Assembly (NCBI RefSeq): GCF_029946145.1
Contig: NZ_JAQSDY010000005.1
Location: forward strand, 1 to 64,000
Length of the DNA: 64,000 nucleotides
Direction of reading: 5' to 3'
From: Brevundimonas sp.
Lineage (GTDB): Bacteria > Pseudomonadota > Alphaproteobacteria > Caulobacterales > Caulobacteraceae
Shown here: positions 17,265 through 26,047 of the stretch, one piece after another
How the letters are laid out: each line of letters opens with the position of its first letter
How positions within the stretch are numbered: position 1 is the first letter of the stretch
The notes under the pieces: generated by a model
Databases searched by the model: none
What the model saw: only the letters and a program-made list of their open reading frames with translations
Told to the model about the DNA's origin: nothing
Made by a program: the position numbers and the translations under genes

Positions 17265-18011
17265 TCAGGTCCAGCCGCGGCTGGCGATATACTGCTCCAG
17301 CGCCGCGATGCGGGTGGAATCGGACGGGTGGGTCGAGGCGAACTCGGGGTTGGAATCCTGACGCTGTTGCGCCATCAGCCGCCACAGGGCGACGGCTTCC
17401 GACGGCTTGTAGCCGGCGCGCTGCAGGTAATCGACGCCGAGGCGATCAGCCTCCAGCTCATGATTGCGCGAGAAGGGCAGCAGGAAACCCAGCTGGGCTC
17501 CCAGCCCGCCGATAGCGCCCGCGGCGCGGCCGTAGTCGCCGGCCGCGCTCTGAACGCCGCTGAGCCCGATGTTGGTGAGCGCGGTCGTCGAGTAGCGCTC
17601 GGCGGCGTGACGCGCGATCACATGGCCGACCTCGTGCCCCAGTACGGTCGCCAGCTGGTCGTCGTTGCGAACCAGGGCCAGCAAGCCCGTCGTCACGCCG
17701 ATCTTTCCCGACGGGAGGACGAAGGCGTTGGGGCTGTCGCTGACGAACAGGGCGTATTCCCAGCGACGGTCGGTCAGGCCCGCGGCCTGAACGATCCTGT
17801 CGCCCACACGACGGATGCGCGCATTTCCGGCGGCGTCGGACGACACCCGCTGCGTCCGCAGCGCCTCGGCCCAGGCGGCTTCGGACTGTTGCGTCAGCGC
17901 GCTGTCGTCGACGATCAGCAGCTGGTTGCGGCCCAGGGTCTCGTTATAGGCGCAACCGCCCAGGGTGGCGACGGAGCAGGCCAGCACGGCGGCGGCGGCG
18001 AGGGATCTCAT
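17265..18011 (-). CDS. M48 family zinc metalloprotease, lipoprotein
   Basis: The 248-residue precursor has a lipoprotein signal with lipobox LGGC at residues 17-20. The catalytic zinc site HEVGHVIARH (HExxH) is in the middle, and the third ligand Glu lies in the NHELEADRLGVDYLQRAGY block. This is the LoiP/YcaL-like branch of M48, which degrades or checks outer-membrane and periplasmic proteins. The C-terminus has the family's THPSDSTRIAALEQYI segment. The mature protein should be attached to a membrane facing the periplasm. It is transcribed in the same direction as tonB but after a terminator. Confidence 0.9.
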   Translation of the reverse strand: MRSLAAAAVLACSVATLGGCAYNETLGRNQLLIVDDSALTQQSEAAWAEALRTQRVSSDAAGNARIRRVGDRIVQAAGLTDRRWEYALFVSDSPNAFVLPSGKIGVTTGLLALVRNDDQLATVLGHEVGHVIARHAAERYSTTALTNIGLSGVQSAAGDYGRAAGAIGGLGAQLGFLLPFSRNHELEADRLGVDYLQRAGYKPSEAVALWRLMAQQRQDSNPEFASTHPSDSTRIAALEQYIASRGWT

Positions 18012-18074
18012 GGTGCGTCTCCTGAATGGCGAGCCCGTAATGTCCGGCGCCGGGAAAGGCTCCGCGCAAAGAAA

Positions 18075-18102
18075 AACACCCCGGGGTTTCCCCCGGGGTG
18101 TT
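18075..18102 (-). terminator. Rho-independent terminator of the exbB-exbD-tonB operon
   Basis: A perfect 12-bp stem (AACACCCCGGGG and its complement) with a 4-base loop is followed on the minus strand by TTTTTC. It is 23 bp past the tonB stop codon. Confidence 0.88.
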
Positions 18103-18124
18103 CCTTAGGTCGGGTCTCGAGGTC

Positions 18125-18838
18125 CTATCCGTCCGCGAGGCGGAAGCGAACCGTGAACCGCGCCTGGCCGCCCTGGGCCACACCGTCGACGGTGCGAGGC
18201 GAGAACCGGGCCCGGGACATCGAGCGCAGCGCCGCCTGGCCGAAGCCGGCGCCGGCCGGTTCTTCGGAGACGATGCTGCAGTTCGTCGCCGCGCCATTCG
18301 CGCCGACGGTGCAGAGCAGCGTCGCCGTACCAGACTCGATCCCGCGACTCTGGGCCCGTTCCGGGAATTCCGGCTGAGGCTGACGGCCCCACGTCACATT
18401 GTTGATGACGGCGGGACGCGGCGGGGCCGGCGGAGCCGGAGGCGGGGGCGGTCCGGGTACGATGACGGGCGGACCCGTATACTCGACCCGGTCCTCCTTC
18501 TTCGTCGGTTCGATCGGCAACGTCACCGGAGGCGGCGGAGCGTTCGGAACGGCGACCGGGGGACGCACCTGCAGCTTGGGCGGCGGGGGCGTGTCCGGCG
18601 GAGGCGGCGGCGGCGGGGGCGGGGGCGGGATCGGCTCGATGATCTCCACGTCGACCGCGTCGTCGGAGTAGTTGATCTCCTTCAACTTGAACCGCGCGTT
18701 GATGAAGTAGAAGGCCAGCACGGCGAACAGCAGGGCGACGATCAGCAGGCTGATCAGCAAGACCCCTGGCGGCACGCCGAACAGACCTTTCGGCTTCGGT
18801 GCGTCATACCTTGAGCGGTGATATTCAATGTCTGTCAT
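18125..18838 (-). CDS. tonB: Energy transducer TonB
   Basis: The 237-residue protein has a cytosolic N-terminus, one membrane helix (VLLISLLIVALLFAVLAFYF, residues ~26-45), a long Pro-rich periplasmic linker with a run of about eleven prolines, and a C-terminal TonB domain (QPEFPERAQSRGIESGTATL, then RFSPRTVDG). TonB passes proton-motive-force energy from ExbBD to outer-membrane TonB-dependent receptors, which are numerous in Caulobacteraceae. It is the last gene of the exbB-exbD-tonB operon, 12 bp after exbD. Confidence 0.93.
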   Translation of the reverse strand: MTDIEYHRSRYDAPKPKGLFGVPPGVLLISLLIVALLFAVLAFYFINARFKLKEINYSDDAVDVEIIEPIPPPPPPPPPPPDTPPPPKLQVRPPVAVPNAPPPPVTLPIEPTKKEDRVEYTGPPVIVPGPPPPPAPPAPPRPAVINNVTWGRQPQPEFPERAQSRGIESGTATLLCTVGANGAATNCSIVSEEPAGAGFGQAALRSMSRARFSPRTVDGVAQGGQARFTVRFRLADG

Positions 18839-18850
18839 GATTCACCAGCC

Positions 18851-19288
18851 TTACTGCGGCGCATTGTCTTCACCCACCAGGGCAACGCTGTAGAAGCCGT
18901 TGTCCTGCAGCGAATTCATGACCTGCATGAAGTCGCCGTAGCGGGTGCCGCGGTCGGCGCGGATGAAGATCCGCTCGTCCGCAGGATTGCGTCGACCGAT
19001 CTGCCCCGTCAGTTCGGGACCGATCTGTTCCAATTCGACCGGGAAGTCGCCGAGATAGGCCCGACCATTGCTCGTGATCGAGATGTAGATCGGAACCGGC
19101 GGGTTCGTCTGGGGCGGAGCGACAGCCGTTGGCAACTTCACTTCCACGGAGGGGGTCGCCAGGGGCGCCGCCACCATGAAGATGATGAGCAGAACAAGCA
19201 TGATGTCCACGAACGGCGTGACGTTGATCTCGCTGTTCTGCTCGACGTTGTACTTGCCGCCGCCGCCGCCCGAGAGTTTGGCGGCCAT
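18851..19288 (-). CDS. exbD: Biopolymer transport protein ExbD
   Basis: The 145-residue protein has the ExbD/TolR layout: short cytosolic N-terminus, EINVTPFVDIMLVLLIIFMVAAP membrane helix with its essential Asp (partial motif VDIMLVLLIIF), and a periplasmic domain ending VALVGEDNAPQ. With ExbB it forms the proton-driven motor that powers TonB. It is 5 bp downstream of exbB. A second ExbD, about equal in length, is encoded alone at 55491. Confidence 0.92.
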   Translation of the reverse strand: MAAKLSGGGGGKYNVEQNSEINVTPFVDIMLVLLIIFMVAAPLATPSVEVKLPTAVAPPQTNPPVPIYISITSNGRAYLGDFPVELEQIGPELTGQIGRRNPADERIFIRADRGTRYGDFMQVMNSLQDNGFYSVALVGEDNAPQ

Positions 19289-19293
19289 CTGGC

Positions 19294-20196
19294 TTACGCT
19301 CCCTTGTCGAGGTTACGCGAGATGGCGTTGGTCAGTTCGGCCGAGAAGCCGTCCGAACGCGTGCCGTACGCCGAGATGCGGGTGTTGAAGTAGTTGTAGA
19401 AGATAACCGCCGGGATGGCGGCGAACAGACCGATGCCGGTGGCCAGCAGCGCCTCGGCGATGCCGGGGGCGACGACGGCCAGGTTGGTCGTGTTGGTGTT
19501 CGCGATGCCGATGAACGAGTTCATGATGCCGTAAACGGTGCCGAACAGACCGATGAACGGACCGGTCGAACCCACCGAGGCGAGGAACTGCTGACCGCCC
19601 GAGAGGCGCTTGGCCAGGCCGGCCTGAACGGCGGCGACGGCTTGTTGCGAGCGCATCAGGGCCGAGTCGGCGTGATCGCCGGTGACCGAAAGACCCGCCT
19701 GACGCGACAGCTCGATTTCGTCGGTCGCCGCGGCGGCCATGTCGGCCAGCGGGTTGCCGTCGAACTCGTCCGCCGTCGCGACCTTGCGCATGTCGGCAAT
19801 GGTGCGGGTCTGGCGGAAGGATTCGAGGAACTGGTCGGTCTTGCGGTTCAGCGAGCCGAACTCGAAGATCTTGATGAGCAGCAGGACCCAGGTGAAGACC
19901 GATGCGAGCAGAAGGCCCACCATCACGGTCTTAACGACCGGGTCGGCGTCCATGAACATGCTGGCCGGGGTCATCTTGCCGTGGTTTTCACCACCGACGA
20001 CCGCGGGATCGGCGGCGTCAGCAGCCGGAGCAGCGGCCGGGGCGGCGGCGACGGCGTCAGCGGCCGGGGCCGCTGCGACGGCGGCCGGATCGGCTGCGGG
20101 GGCGGGGGCATCCTGCGCGAGAACCGGCGTACCAGCCATGAGGACGGCGGCGCCGGCCATGGCCAGGAGGATGTTGGTTTTCTTGATATCGAACAT
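19294..20196 (-). CDS. exbB: MotA/TolQ/ExbB proton channel family protein (ExbB)
   Basis: From the ATG at 20196 the product has 300 residues. It starts with a signal-like hydrophobic segment ([20 protein letters not shown]) and an Ala/Pro-rich region of ~45 residues that would face the periplasm, as in extended ExbB proteins. Three ExbB membrane helices follow, with the conserved [20 protein letters not shown] (partial) and [20 protein letters not shown] blocks. It is the first gene of the exbB-exbD-tonB operon. An upstream extension to 20445 has no support. Confidence 0.9.
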   Translation of the reverse strand: MFDIKKTNILLAMAGAAVLMAGTPVLAQDAPAPAADPAAVAAAPAADAVAAAPAAAPAADAADPAVVGGENHGKMTPASMFMDADPVVKTVMVGLLLASVFTWVLLLIKIFEFGSLNRKTDQFLESFRQTRTIADMRKVATADEFDGNPLADMAAAATDEIELSRQAGLSVTGDHADSALMRSQQAVAAVQAGLAKRLSGGQQFLASVGSTGPFIGLFGTVYGIMNSFIGIANTNTTNLAVVAPGIAEALLATGIGLFAAIPAVIFYNYFNTRISAYGTRSDGFSAELTNAISRNLDKGA

Positions 20197-20578
20197 AGTT
20201 CGCCAGTTCCTGCTGTGTTGGTCTGACTGTGGAACCCAAAAGAAACGGCCGCAGACGACGACCGCTCTCGATGAAATTCTCGCCCGCAGCGACAGGGTCA
20301 AAGGACCCCGGTCTGCGGAACGCCTGCTGACGCTTCCGGTTGCCAAATGGCTTCCGGCGCGGCGCCGACGAACCGGGGAAACCGTTTTCCCCTCCCCGCC
20401 GACCGCCCGCAAAGGAAAGCGGTCAAGCTCCTTTGGCGAACGCATACCAGAGCGTCAAGTGCGGGACGGCGCTTTTCCCCTCGCGGGGGAGCCAACGCCC
20501 CGATCACTGAACATCAGGGCCGAAAGCGACAATTTCGTGATGGCGGCGGGCGCCGCTCCGGCGTCGACAGGGAGGCGG
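20197..20578. other. Non-coding interval upstream of exbB
   Basis: About 380 bp between the exbB start and tRNA-Phe. Short frames exist on both strands, but their composition and out-of-frame overlap look like noise. It must contain the exbB promoter. I found no convincing Fur box, repeat or structured RNA in it. Confidence 0.5.
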
Positions 20579-20654
20579 TGGTGCCTGGGGGCGGATTCGA
20601 ACCACCGACACGTGGATTTTCAATCCACTGCTCTACCAACTGAGCTACCCAGGC
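20579..20654 (-). tRNA. tRNA-Phe (anticodon GAA)
   Basis: The acceptor arms GCCTGGG and CCCAGGC pair fully (one position in the plus-strand copy reads as CCTGGG). The anticodon loop is TTGAAAA, the T-loop TTCGAAT, the discriminator A, and CCA is encoded. Confidence 0.95.
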
Positions 20655-20718
20655 GCACGCTTCGCGGCGCGGAGGCGGCGTCTATAGGCGAGCGGTTCGG
20701 GGGTGTCCAGCCGTGAGA

Positions 20719-20883
20719 TCAGTCTTCTTCCGGGTCGTCCGTCGGGACGTCCCCACCACTGTCCGGCAGGACGTATCCGCCGGTGAACCAGCGCTGCAGA
20801 TCCACATCGGCGCAACGTTTGGAGCAGAACGGCTTGTATTTGTCGTCCGCCGGGTGGCGACGACAGATGGGGCAGGTCGCCAT
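20719..20883 (-). CDS. yacG: DNA gyrase inhibitor YacG family zinc-ribbon protein
   Basis: A 54-residue protein starting at the ATG at 20883. It carries the YacG four-cysteine zinc site, CPIC near residue 4 and FCSKRCADVDLQRW near residues 19-31, and an acidic C-terminus ending DDPEED. In E. coli YacG binds GyrB and blocks DNA binding. It begins 2 bp after the ribonuclease E/G stop and is the last gene of infA-maf-rng-yacG, a common alphaproteobacterial order. Confidence 0.9.
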   Translation of the reverse strand: MATCPICRRHPADDKYKPFCSKRCADVDLQRWFTGGYVLPDSGGDVPTDDPEED

Positions 20884-20885
20884 GA

Positions 20886-21908
20886 TCACTCCGCTTCGAC
20901 GACGTGTTCGCTGATCCGCAGGCTGTCGTCAGGCTTCAGATGGGCGCGCGGCCCCAGTTGCGCCACCAGCGGCGCGGCCAGTCTGGCGACCTGATCGGGG
21001 CATCGCGCGGTGACCCGGGCGCGGGTCGTGTCAGATAGTAGTTCGAATTTGATCCGGCGCGTCACTTCCTGCGCGGCCTGATGAGGCCAGAAGGCCTGGA
21101 GATGCGGATCCCGATAGAGGATCTCCTCCAGCGGCGTGCGTTCCCAGGGCAGGGCCAGCTGCAGCACGCCGAACCGGTTGACCGGCCCGTAGACGATCCT
21201 CGGATCATCGCCGAACGCCGCCTTCGCCGCCTTCAGGATCGCCGCACCGTCGTGGCCCACGCCGATCAGGTCGATCGCCACCAGTCCGCCCCAGCGCCTC
21301 AGCCGGATCGCGCGGGCCGCCTCCAGCAGTCCCCGGCGATTCGCCGCGTCCCGTTCCCGACCCCTGGCCATGTCATGGCTGTTCAGATCGATGTCGACCG
21401 TGACCATGGCCCGGGTCCGCTCGACGGCGATCGAACCGCCTTGAATGACGGGATGGGTCCGTGAGTCCTCGACGGCGGCCCAGCCGGCCTCGATGGCCGC
21501 CTTGCCGGTCACCGGCGTGACGCCGGGCGCCAGCCGGGCCAGCGTTTCCGCCAGCGGCGGCGCGGGCGTCAGCAGACGCGGTTCGCCGCTGGCGGGCCCG
21601 ATCCACCGCACCACCGGCGTCTTCATTGCGCGGCGCTCGGAGACCACCTCGACCTCGACCTTGGCCCCCACGGGCGCATCCAGCCCGCCTCGCAGGGACA
21701 TGAAGGCCTCGCCGCCGGGGCCCAGATCGACGAAGGCGCCCTTCAGGCCGGGAGCCGCCTGACGCACGCGCGCCACCGAACGCGCACCCAGCCGCGTCTG
21801 CGGGTCGTCGCGCCCGCTCTCGATCAGCAGGTGTTCGAAATGGCCGTCCCGCCGGATGGCGGCCCTCAGTTCGCCCGGCGTGTCGTCGAGGAAGACCTCG
21901 ACGCTCAC
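20886..21908 (-). CDS. rng: Ribonuclease E/G family protein (short RNase G-like)
   Basis: The 340-residue protein has the RNase E/G signature pieces: an S1-like region ending LGPGGEAFMSLRGG, the GGSIAVERTRAMVTVDID block, where the Asp pair typical of the metal site appears, and IDLIGVGHDGAAILKAAKAAF. It is shorter than E. coli RNase G (489 residues) and lacks the zinc-link and C-terminal scaffold. The genome presumably has a full RNase E elsewhere. Start is GTG at 21908, which overlaps the maf stop as GTGA. Confidence 0.87.
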   Translation of the reverse strand: MSVEVFLDDTPGELRAAIRRDGHFEHLLIESGRDDPQTRLGARSVARVRQAAPGLKGAFVDLGPGGEAFMSLRGGLDAPVGAKVEVEVVSERRAMKTPVVRWIGPASGEPRLLTPAPPLAETLARLAPGVTPVTGKAAIEAGWAAVEDSRTHPVIQGGSIAVERTRAMVTVDIDLNSHDMARGRERDAANRRGLLEAARAIRLRRWGGLVAIDLIGVGHDGAAILKAAKAAFGDDPRIVYGPVNRFGVLQLALPWERTPLEEILYRDPHLQAFWPHQAAQEVTRRIKFELLSDTTRARVTARCPDQVARLAAPLVAQLGPRAHLKPDDSLRISEHVVEAE

Positions 21909-22480
21909 GCCCGCCAGCCCGCGCCGTTCAGCAGATTGACCGTCTCGAACAGCGGCAGGCCCATGACGGCGGGATAGCTACCGACCAGACGGGTGACGAA
22001 GGCCCCTGCCCGGCCCTGAATGCCGTAGCCGCCCGCCTTGCCGCGCCATTCGCCCGAGGCGACATAGGCGGCGATCTCGGCGTCGGACAGGACCTTGAAC
22101 GACACCCGGGTGTCGACGACCCGGTGCGTGGTCCGCACCCCGGCGGTGACCGCCACGCCGGTGAAGACCCGGTGGTTGCGGCCCGACAGCAGTTTCAGGA
22201 ACCGGACGGCCTCGGCCTCGTCGGCCGGCTTCTCCAGCAGCCGGCGGCCCACGGCCACCACCGTGTCGGCGGCCAGCACCACGGCGTCCGGCGCCCCCGC
22301 CGCCACGGCCTCGGCCTTGGACACAGCCAACCGCGCGGCCAGACGCGTCGGCGTCTCGTCCCTCAGCGGCGTTTCGTCGATGTCGGCGGGATCGACCCGG
22401 TCGGGCGTGATCCCGACCAGCGCCAGCAGTTCGATGCGGCGCGGACTGGCCGAAGCCAGCACGAGTTCAGGACGCGACAA
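21905..22480 (-). CDS. maf: Maf family nucleotide pyrophosphatase
   Basis: The 191-residue protein shows the Maf N-terminal motif LVLASASPRRIELLALVGI, the catalytic region VVLAADTVVAVGRRLLEKP, and C-terminal GGYGIQGRAGAFVTRLVGSY. Maf proteins hydrolyse non-canonical or canonical NTPs to NMPs (dTTP/UTP or 7-methyl-GTP, according to subfamily) and can influence septum formation. The start is a TTG at 22480, 10 bp after infA; no better start is in frame. Confidence 0.92.
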   Translation of the reverse strand: MSRPELVLASASPRRIELLALVGITPDRVDPADIDETPLRDETPTRLAARLAVSKAEAVAAGAPDAVVLAADTVVAVGRRLLEKPADEAEAVRFLKLLSGRNHRVFTGVAVTAGVRTTHRVVDTRVSFKVLSDAEIAAYVASGEWRGKAGGYGIQGRAGAFVTRLVGSYPAVMGLPLFETVNLLNGAGWRA

Positions 22481-22490
22481 GCGCGCGCCC

Positions 22491-22712
22491 TTACTTGAAG
22501 CGGTAGGTGATGCGGCCCTTGGTCAGGTCATAGGGCGTCATCTCGACCAGGACCTTGTCGCCGGCCAGCACGCGGATGCGGTTCTTGCGCATCTTGCCGG
22601 CGGTGTGGGCGATGATCTCGTGGTCATTCCCCTCGAGCAGCACGCGGAAGGTCGCGTTCGGCAGCAGTTCGCTGACGACGCCGGGAAACTCGAGCAGTTC
22701 TTCCTTAGCCAT
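22491..22712 (-). CDS. infA: Translation initiation factor IF-1
   Basis: A 73-residue OB-fold protein: [20 protein letters not shown], then [23 protein letters not shown] (partly) and the C-terminal [16 protein letters not shown]-1 binds the ribosomal A site during initiation. It heads the infA-maf-rng-yacG operon. Confidence 0.96.
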   Translation of the reverse strand: MAKEELLEFPGVVSELLPNATFRVLLEGNDHEIIAHTAGKMRKNRIRVLAGDKVLVEMTPYDLTKGRITYRFK

Positions 22713-22816
22713 GCGGCCTCTCGCGCCCAGTGAATACGAGTCTGGACGCGCGCCGGGCGAAAGCGCGCGTCGTCAAAGAGCGGGCCTAATGCCCGAAAAC
22801 GCCGGGATAGTCGAGA

Positions 22817-23281
22817 TCAACCGCGCCGGTACAGCGCCGTCACCAGGGTGAACAGCCGCCGGGCCGTCTCGTGGTCGATGGCGATCTTGCCGTCCAGCCG
22901 GGCTTTCAGCAGTTCGGCCCCTTCATTGTGCAGGCCGCGCCGGCCCATGTCGACCGCCTCGATCTGGGCCGGGGAGGTCCCGCGCAGGGCTTCGTAATAG
23001 CTGTCGCAGATCAGGATATAGTCGCGGATCACCCCTTTCAGCGGCGTCAGCGACAGGCCATGTGCCCGGTTGAACCCCGGCCCCGTGATGTCGAACACCA
23101 GCTTGGTGTCCAGCAGCGACAGCTTCAGCGCATAGGGGCCGCCCGCCGCGCCGGCCGGTTCGAAGCTGTTTTTCTCGACCAGGTCGAAAATCGCCACCCG
23201 CCGCTCATGCTCGATCTCGGCAGTCGCGGCCGGCAGGGTCGCGGCGTCCAGATCCACCGAAGCGAGGCGGTGCTCGCTCAC
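22817..23281 (-). CDS. UPF0262 family protein
   Basis: The 154-residue protein starts at a GTG at 23281 that overlaps the DUF2948 stop as GTGA. It matches the alphaproteobacterial UPF0262 family: IEHERRVAIFDLVEKNSF, LLDTKLVFDI, HGLSLTPLKGVIRDYILICDSYY and the C-terminal KIAIDHETARRLFTLVTALYRRG (partial). Function unknown. The order murA-DUF2948-UPF0262 is conserved in the class, and translational coupling is likely. Confidence 0.87.
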   Translation of the reverse strand: MSEHRLASVDLDAATLPAATAEIEHERRVAIFDLVEKNSFEPAGAAGGPYALKLSLLDTKLVFDITGPGFNRAHGLSLTPLKGVIRDYILICDSYYEALRGTSPAQIEAVDMGRRGLHNEGAELLKARLDGKIAIDHETARRLFTLVTALYRRG

Positions 23282-23754
23282 GCGGGGTCCGCCTCTTCCG
23301 ACAGATGGGTCGGCGCGTTCTTGGCGGGCCAGCGCTCGGACAGGTCCGTCAGCACGGCGTCCATGCATTCGACGTCGATCCGCAGGTCGCCGCCGCCCGC
23401 GAACATCAGGATGACACGGCCGCCCGGCGCCTCGTCCGGCACGAAATCCATGGCCAGCAGCTCCAGCGCGCTTTCGGGCAGGCGCGGCAGGCGGCGGCTC
23501 TTGACCGCCACCACGTCGCCGAACTGCATCGCCGCCATCACCCGGGTGCCGCCGCATTCCCAGCAGAACCGGCTGAGCTTCAGAGTCACCCGCCGCGCCG
23601 CCGGCTCCCAGACGATGTCGACCGGACGCAGGATCGCGTCCTGCAGCGCCGCCGAGATGATGTGCAGGTCGTCTGCGTCCTCGACCAGCAGACGCAAGGG
23701 TTCCGGCGGCGTCGCCGCCGCGTCGGCCTCGTGCTCCTGCGCCTCAGTGGTCAT
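23278..23754 (-). CDS. DUF2948 family protein
   Basis: A 158-residue soluble protein with the DUF2948 pattern: [47 protein letters not shown], and a C-terminal [18 protein letters not shown]. Function unknown. Its start overlaps the murA 3' end by 11 bp, and its stop overlaps UPF0262 by 4 bp, so the three genes form a tight operon. Confidence 0.87.
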   Translation of the reverse strand: MTTEAQEHEADAAATPPEPLRLLVEDADDLHIISAALQDAILRPVDIVWEPAARRVTLKLSRFCWECGGTRVMAAMQFGDVVAVKSRRLPRLPESALELLAMDFVPDEAPGGRVILMFAGGGDLRIDVECMDAVLTDLSERWPAKNAPTHLSEEADPA

Positions 23755-25033
23755 TCCCGTCGTCCTTGATGCGCCGGATCTGCGCTCCGCAGGCGCTCAG
23801 CTTTTCTTCCAGCCGTTCGAAGCCGCGGTCCAGATGATAGACACGGCCGACCGTGGTCTCGCCCTCGGCCGCCAGGCCCGCGATCACCAGGCTGACCGAG
23901 GCCCGCAGGTCGGTCGCCATGACCGGCGCGCCATGCAGCACGGGCACGCCCCGCACCACCGCCTCGCCGGCGTGGACCGAGATGTCAGCCCCCAGTCGCG
24001 CCAGCTCGGGCGCGTGCATGAAGCGGTTCTCGAAAATGTTCTCGTGAATGACGCTGTCGCCCTCGGCCGTCGTCATCAGGGCCATGAACTGGGCCTGCAG
24101 ATCGGTGGCGAAGCCCGGATAGACCTCGGTTGCCACATCGACCGCCTTCAGCCGCACCGCCGGATCGCGCTTTACGATCACGCCGTCCGCCGTCGGCGTG
24201 ATCTCCACTCCCGCCTCGACCATCTTCTCGCTCAAGGCCGTCATCAGTTCGGGACGGGCCTTCGTCAACCGCACCTCGCCCCCGGCCATGGCGGCCGCCA
24301 CGGCGTAGGAACCCATCTCGATCCGATCCGGAATCACCGACCAGGTCACGCCGCCCAGCGACGGGACGCCGGTGATGACCAGTTCGTCGGTGTCGATTCC
24401 GTCCACCCGGGCGCCCATCGCCGTCAGGCAGCGCGCCAGATCGCCGATCTCGGGCTCCCGCGCGGCGCGTTTCAGCACCGTCACCCCATCGGCCAGCACC
24501 GCCGCCAGCAGGGCGTGTTCGGTCGCCCCGACCGAGACGAACGGAAACTCGATCTCCGCCCCCTTCAGGCCGTTCGGCGCACGAGCGGTGACATAGCCTT
24601 CGTCCAGCTCGATCTCGGCGCCGAGCGCCGTCAGCGCCTGCAGATGCAGATCGACCGGCCGCGCGCCGATGGTGCAGCCGCCGGGCAGCGACACCTTGGC
24701 CTCGCCGGTGCGCGCCAGCAGCGGCCCCAGCACATTGAACGAGGCCCGCATCTGCCGGACCAGATCGTAGGGCGCGAACGTCGAGGCGATCCGGCCTGAG
24801 TGGAACAGCGTCTCCTGCCCGTCGGCGCCGTCCCGCTCGGTGACCTCGACGCCCAGCTCGCGCAGGAGGCGGCCAAGAAATTTCGTGTCCGCGAGGCGCG
24901 GCATGTTGGTGAGCAGCAGCGGCTGATCGGTCAGGATCGACGCGGCCATCAGCTTGAGGGCGGAGTTCTTGGCGCCGCTGATCGGAATGCTTCCGTTCAG
25001 CCGGGCGCCGCCGGTGATGGCGATACTGTCCAT
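23744..25033 (-). CDS. murA: UDP-N-acetylglucosamine 1-carboxyvinyltransferase
   Basis: The 429-residue enzyme catalyses the first committed step of peptidoglycan synthesis, adding enolpyruvate from PEP to UDP-GlcNAc. Conserved features are [15 protein letters not shown] near residues 20-34 (Lys22 and Asn23 for substrate), the active-site loop [15 protein letters not shown] with Cys at residue 120 (the fosfomycin target), and [18 protein letters not shown]. Length is normal. The start is the ATG at 25033. It heads murA-DUF2948-UPF0262. Confidence 0.96.
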   Translation of the reverse strand: MDSIAITGGARLNGSIPISGAKNSALKLMAASILTDQPLLLTNMPRLADTKFLGRLLRELGVEVTERDGADGQETLFHSGRIASTFAPYDLVRQMRASFNVLGPLLARTGEAKVSLPGGCTIGARPVDLHLQALTALGAEIELDEGYVTARAPNGLKGAEIEFPFVSVGATEHALLAAVLADGVTVLKRAAREPEIGDLARCLTAMGARVDGIDTDELVITGVPSLGGVTWSVIPDRIEMGSYAVAAAMAGGEVRLTKARPELMTALSEKMVEAGVEITPTADGVIVKRDPAVRLKAVDVATEVYPGFATDLQAQFMALMTTAEGDSVIHENIFENRFMHAPELARLGADISVHAGEAVVRGVPVLHGAPVMATDLRASVSLVIAGLAAEGETTVGRVYHLDRGFERLEEKLSACGAQIRRIKDDGNDH

Positions 25034-25133
25034 GTCGTCTCTTGCGACCCCGTGCAGAGCGCAAGGGGGGATCGGCTATCTAGCGCGGACGGCTGCGGTT
25101 GCGAAAGGCCGACGGCGGCGCCGGCGATGACAT

Positions 25134-25361
25134 TCAGTTGCGCGGCGTTGCCGGCTTGACCGCCCTGCTCGCGGCCTTGCGGCGTCTCAGATTGTCGCGA
25201 AGCGCCGTGGACAGCCGCTGGGCGCGGGCTGTGGCGGGAGTTTTCGCCGGGGCCAGCGGATCCGGCAGGCTTGTCGGCAGTTGGGGCTGAGGCCCTGCGA
25301 TCTTCGACTCATCCATGGGTCGAAGAGAGCCCGCGTCGAACTTTTCCGCAAGCGGGCGCAT
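25134..25361 (-). CDS. Small basic hypothetical protein
   Basis: A 75-residue product with a Pro-rich first half (PQPQLPTSLPDPLAPAKTPA) and an Arg/Lys-rich helical C-terminus (RLSTALRDNLRRRKAASRA). The start at 25361 has a purine-rich GGGGGAAG ahead of it; ATG at 25316 is the alternative (60 residues). I do not recognise it. It could be a small nucleic-acid-binding protein. It is divergent from tRNA-Thr. Confidence 0.5.
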   Translation of the reverse strand: MRPLAEKFDAGSLRPMDESKIAGPQPQLPTSLPDPLAPAKTPATARAQRLSTALRDNLRRRKAASRAVKPATPRN

Positions 25362-25415
25362 TCTGGGCTTCCCCCATTGTCCCCGGTTGGCTATAGGGCC
25401 GCTTCCTCAGATCAG

Positions 25416-25490
<75 letters not shown>

Positions 25491-25503
25491 CTCTGAAACC
25501 CTT

Positions 25504-25534
25504 ACGGGGCCTGACTTTCGCGGTCAGGCCCCGT
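25504..25534 (+). terminator. Rho-independent terminator after tRNA-Thr
   Basis: Stem arms ACGGGGCCTGA and TCAGGCCCCGT (11 bp, perfect) enclose a 9-base loop and are followed by TTGCTTTT. It begins 13 bp after the tRNA. Confidence 0.85.
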
Positions 25535-25567
25535 TTGCTTTTCGGGGCCTCGGGAACCGTGACTCAA

Positions 25568-25598
25568 CAAAAAAACCCCGCCGGCGACGCCGGCGGGG
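25568..25598 (-). terminator. Rho-independent terminator of the 25622 gene
   Basis: A 9-bp GC stem (CCCCGCCGG/CCGGCGGGG) with a 5-base loop; on the minus strand it is followed by seven T residues. It ends transcripts of the small membrane protein at 25622-25846. Confidence 0.88.
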
Positions 25599-25621
25599 CT
25601 TTCGTTATTCTGAGCCCAGGC

Positions 25622-25846
25622 TCAATCGCTTTCGGAATCGTCATCCGTGGCGACGACGACAACGCCGATCAGGACGGCGGCGCCGATCAGCAGAACCGGC
25701 AGCGGCACGCCGGCGAACTCGCTGGATTCCGCCGTCGAGGCGCCGATGCGGTCGCCAACGCGAGCGGCGGCGTTGGTGTTGGCTGCGGCCGCTTGACCGG
25801 CGATGAGCAGCAGGCCCGCCGTAACGGCGGCGATGGTTTTCTTCAT
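25622..25846 (-). CDS. Small exported/membrane hypothetical protein
   Basis: The 74-residue product begins with a clear signal peptide (MKKTIAAVTAGLLLIAGQAAA), followed by a short polar part and a membrane helix (VPLPVLLIGAAVLIGVVVVA) and ends with an acidic tail DDDSESD. The layout suggests a small inner-membrane protein with most of the mature N-terminus in the periplasm. I do not recognise a family. It has its own terminator. Confidence 0.75.
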   Translation of the reverse strand: MKKTIAAVTAGLLLIAGQAAAANTNAAARVGDRIGASTAESSEFAGVPLPVLLIGAAVLIGVVVVATDDDSESD

Positions 25847-26047
25847 GTGATGACTCCGGTAGCCGTGGTTAGAAGGCAGGCGACCCACCCTGACGGTGAA
25901 TCGAAGGGTGTCATGCCATACAACTATCGGCATTGCGAGCCGGTTGCCGACAATAAGCTTGGCCGTGGCCACGGAAGCTCAGTGGCCCGCGGATCGCCAT
26001 GGCTCCCGCTTAAGGTGAAAGGCTGAACTGCCTGTCGGGCGCAGTCG

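Noticed and set aside
20347-20643. Small genes in the exbB upstream gap
   Set aside because: The frames run into tRNA-Phe, lack an RBS and overlap each other in several phases.
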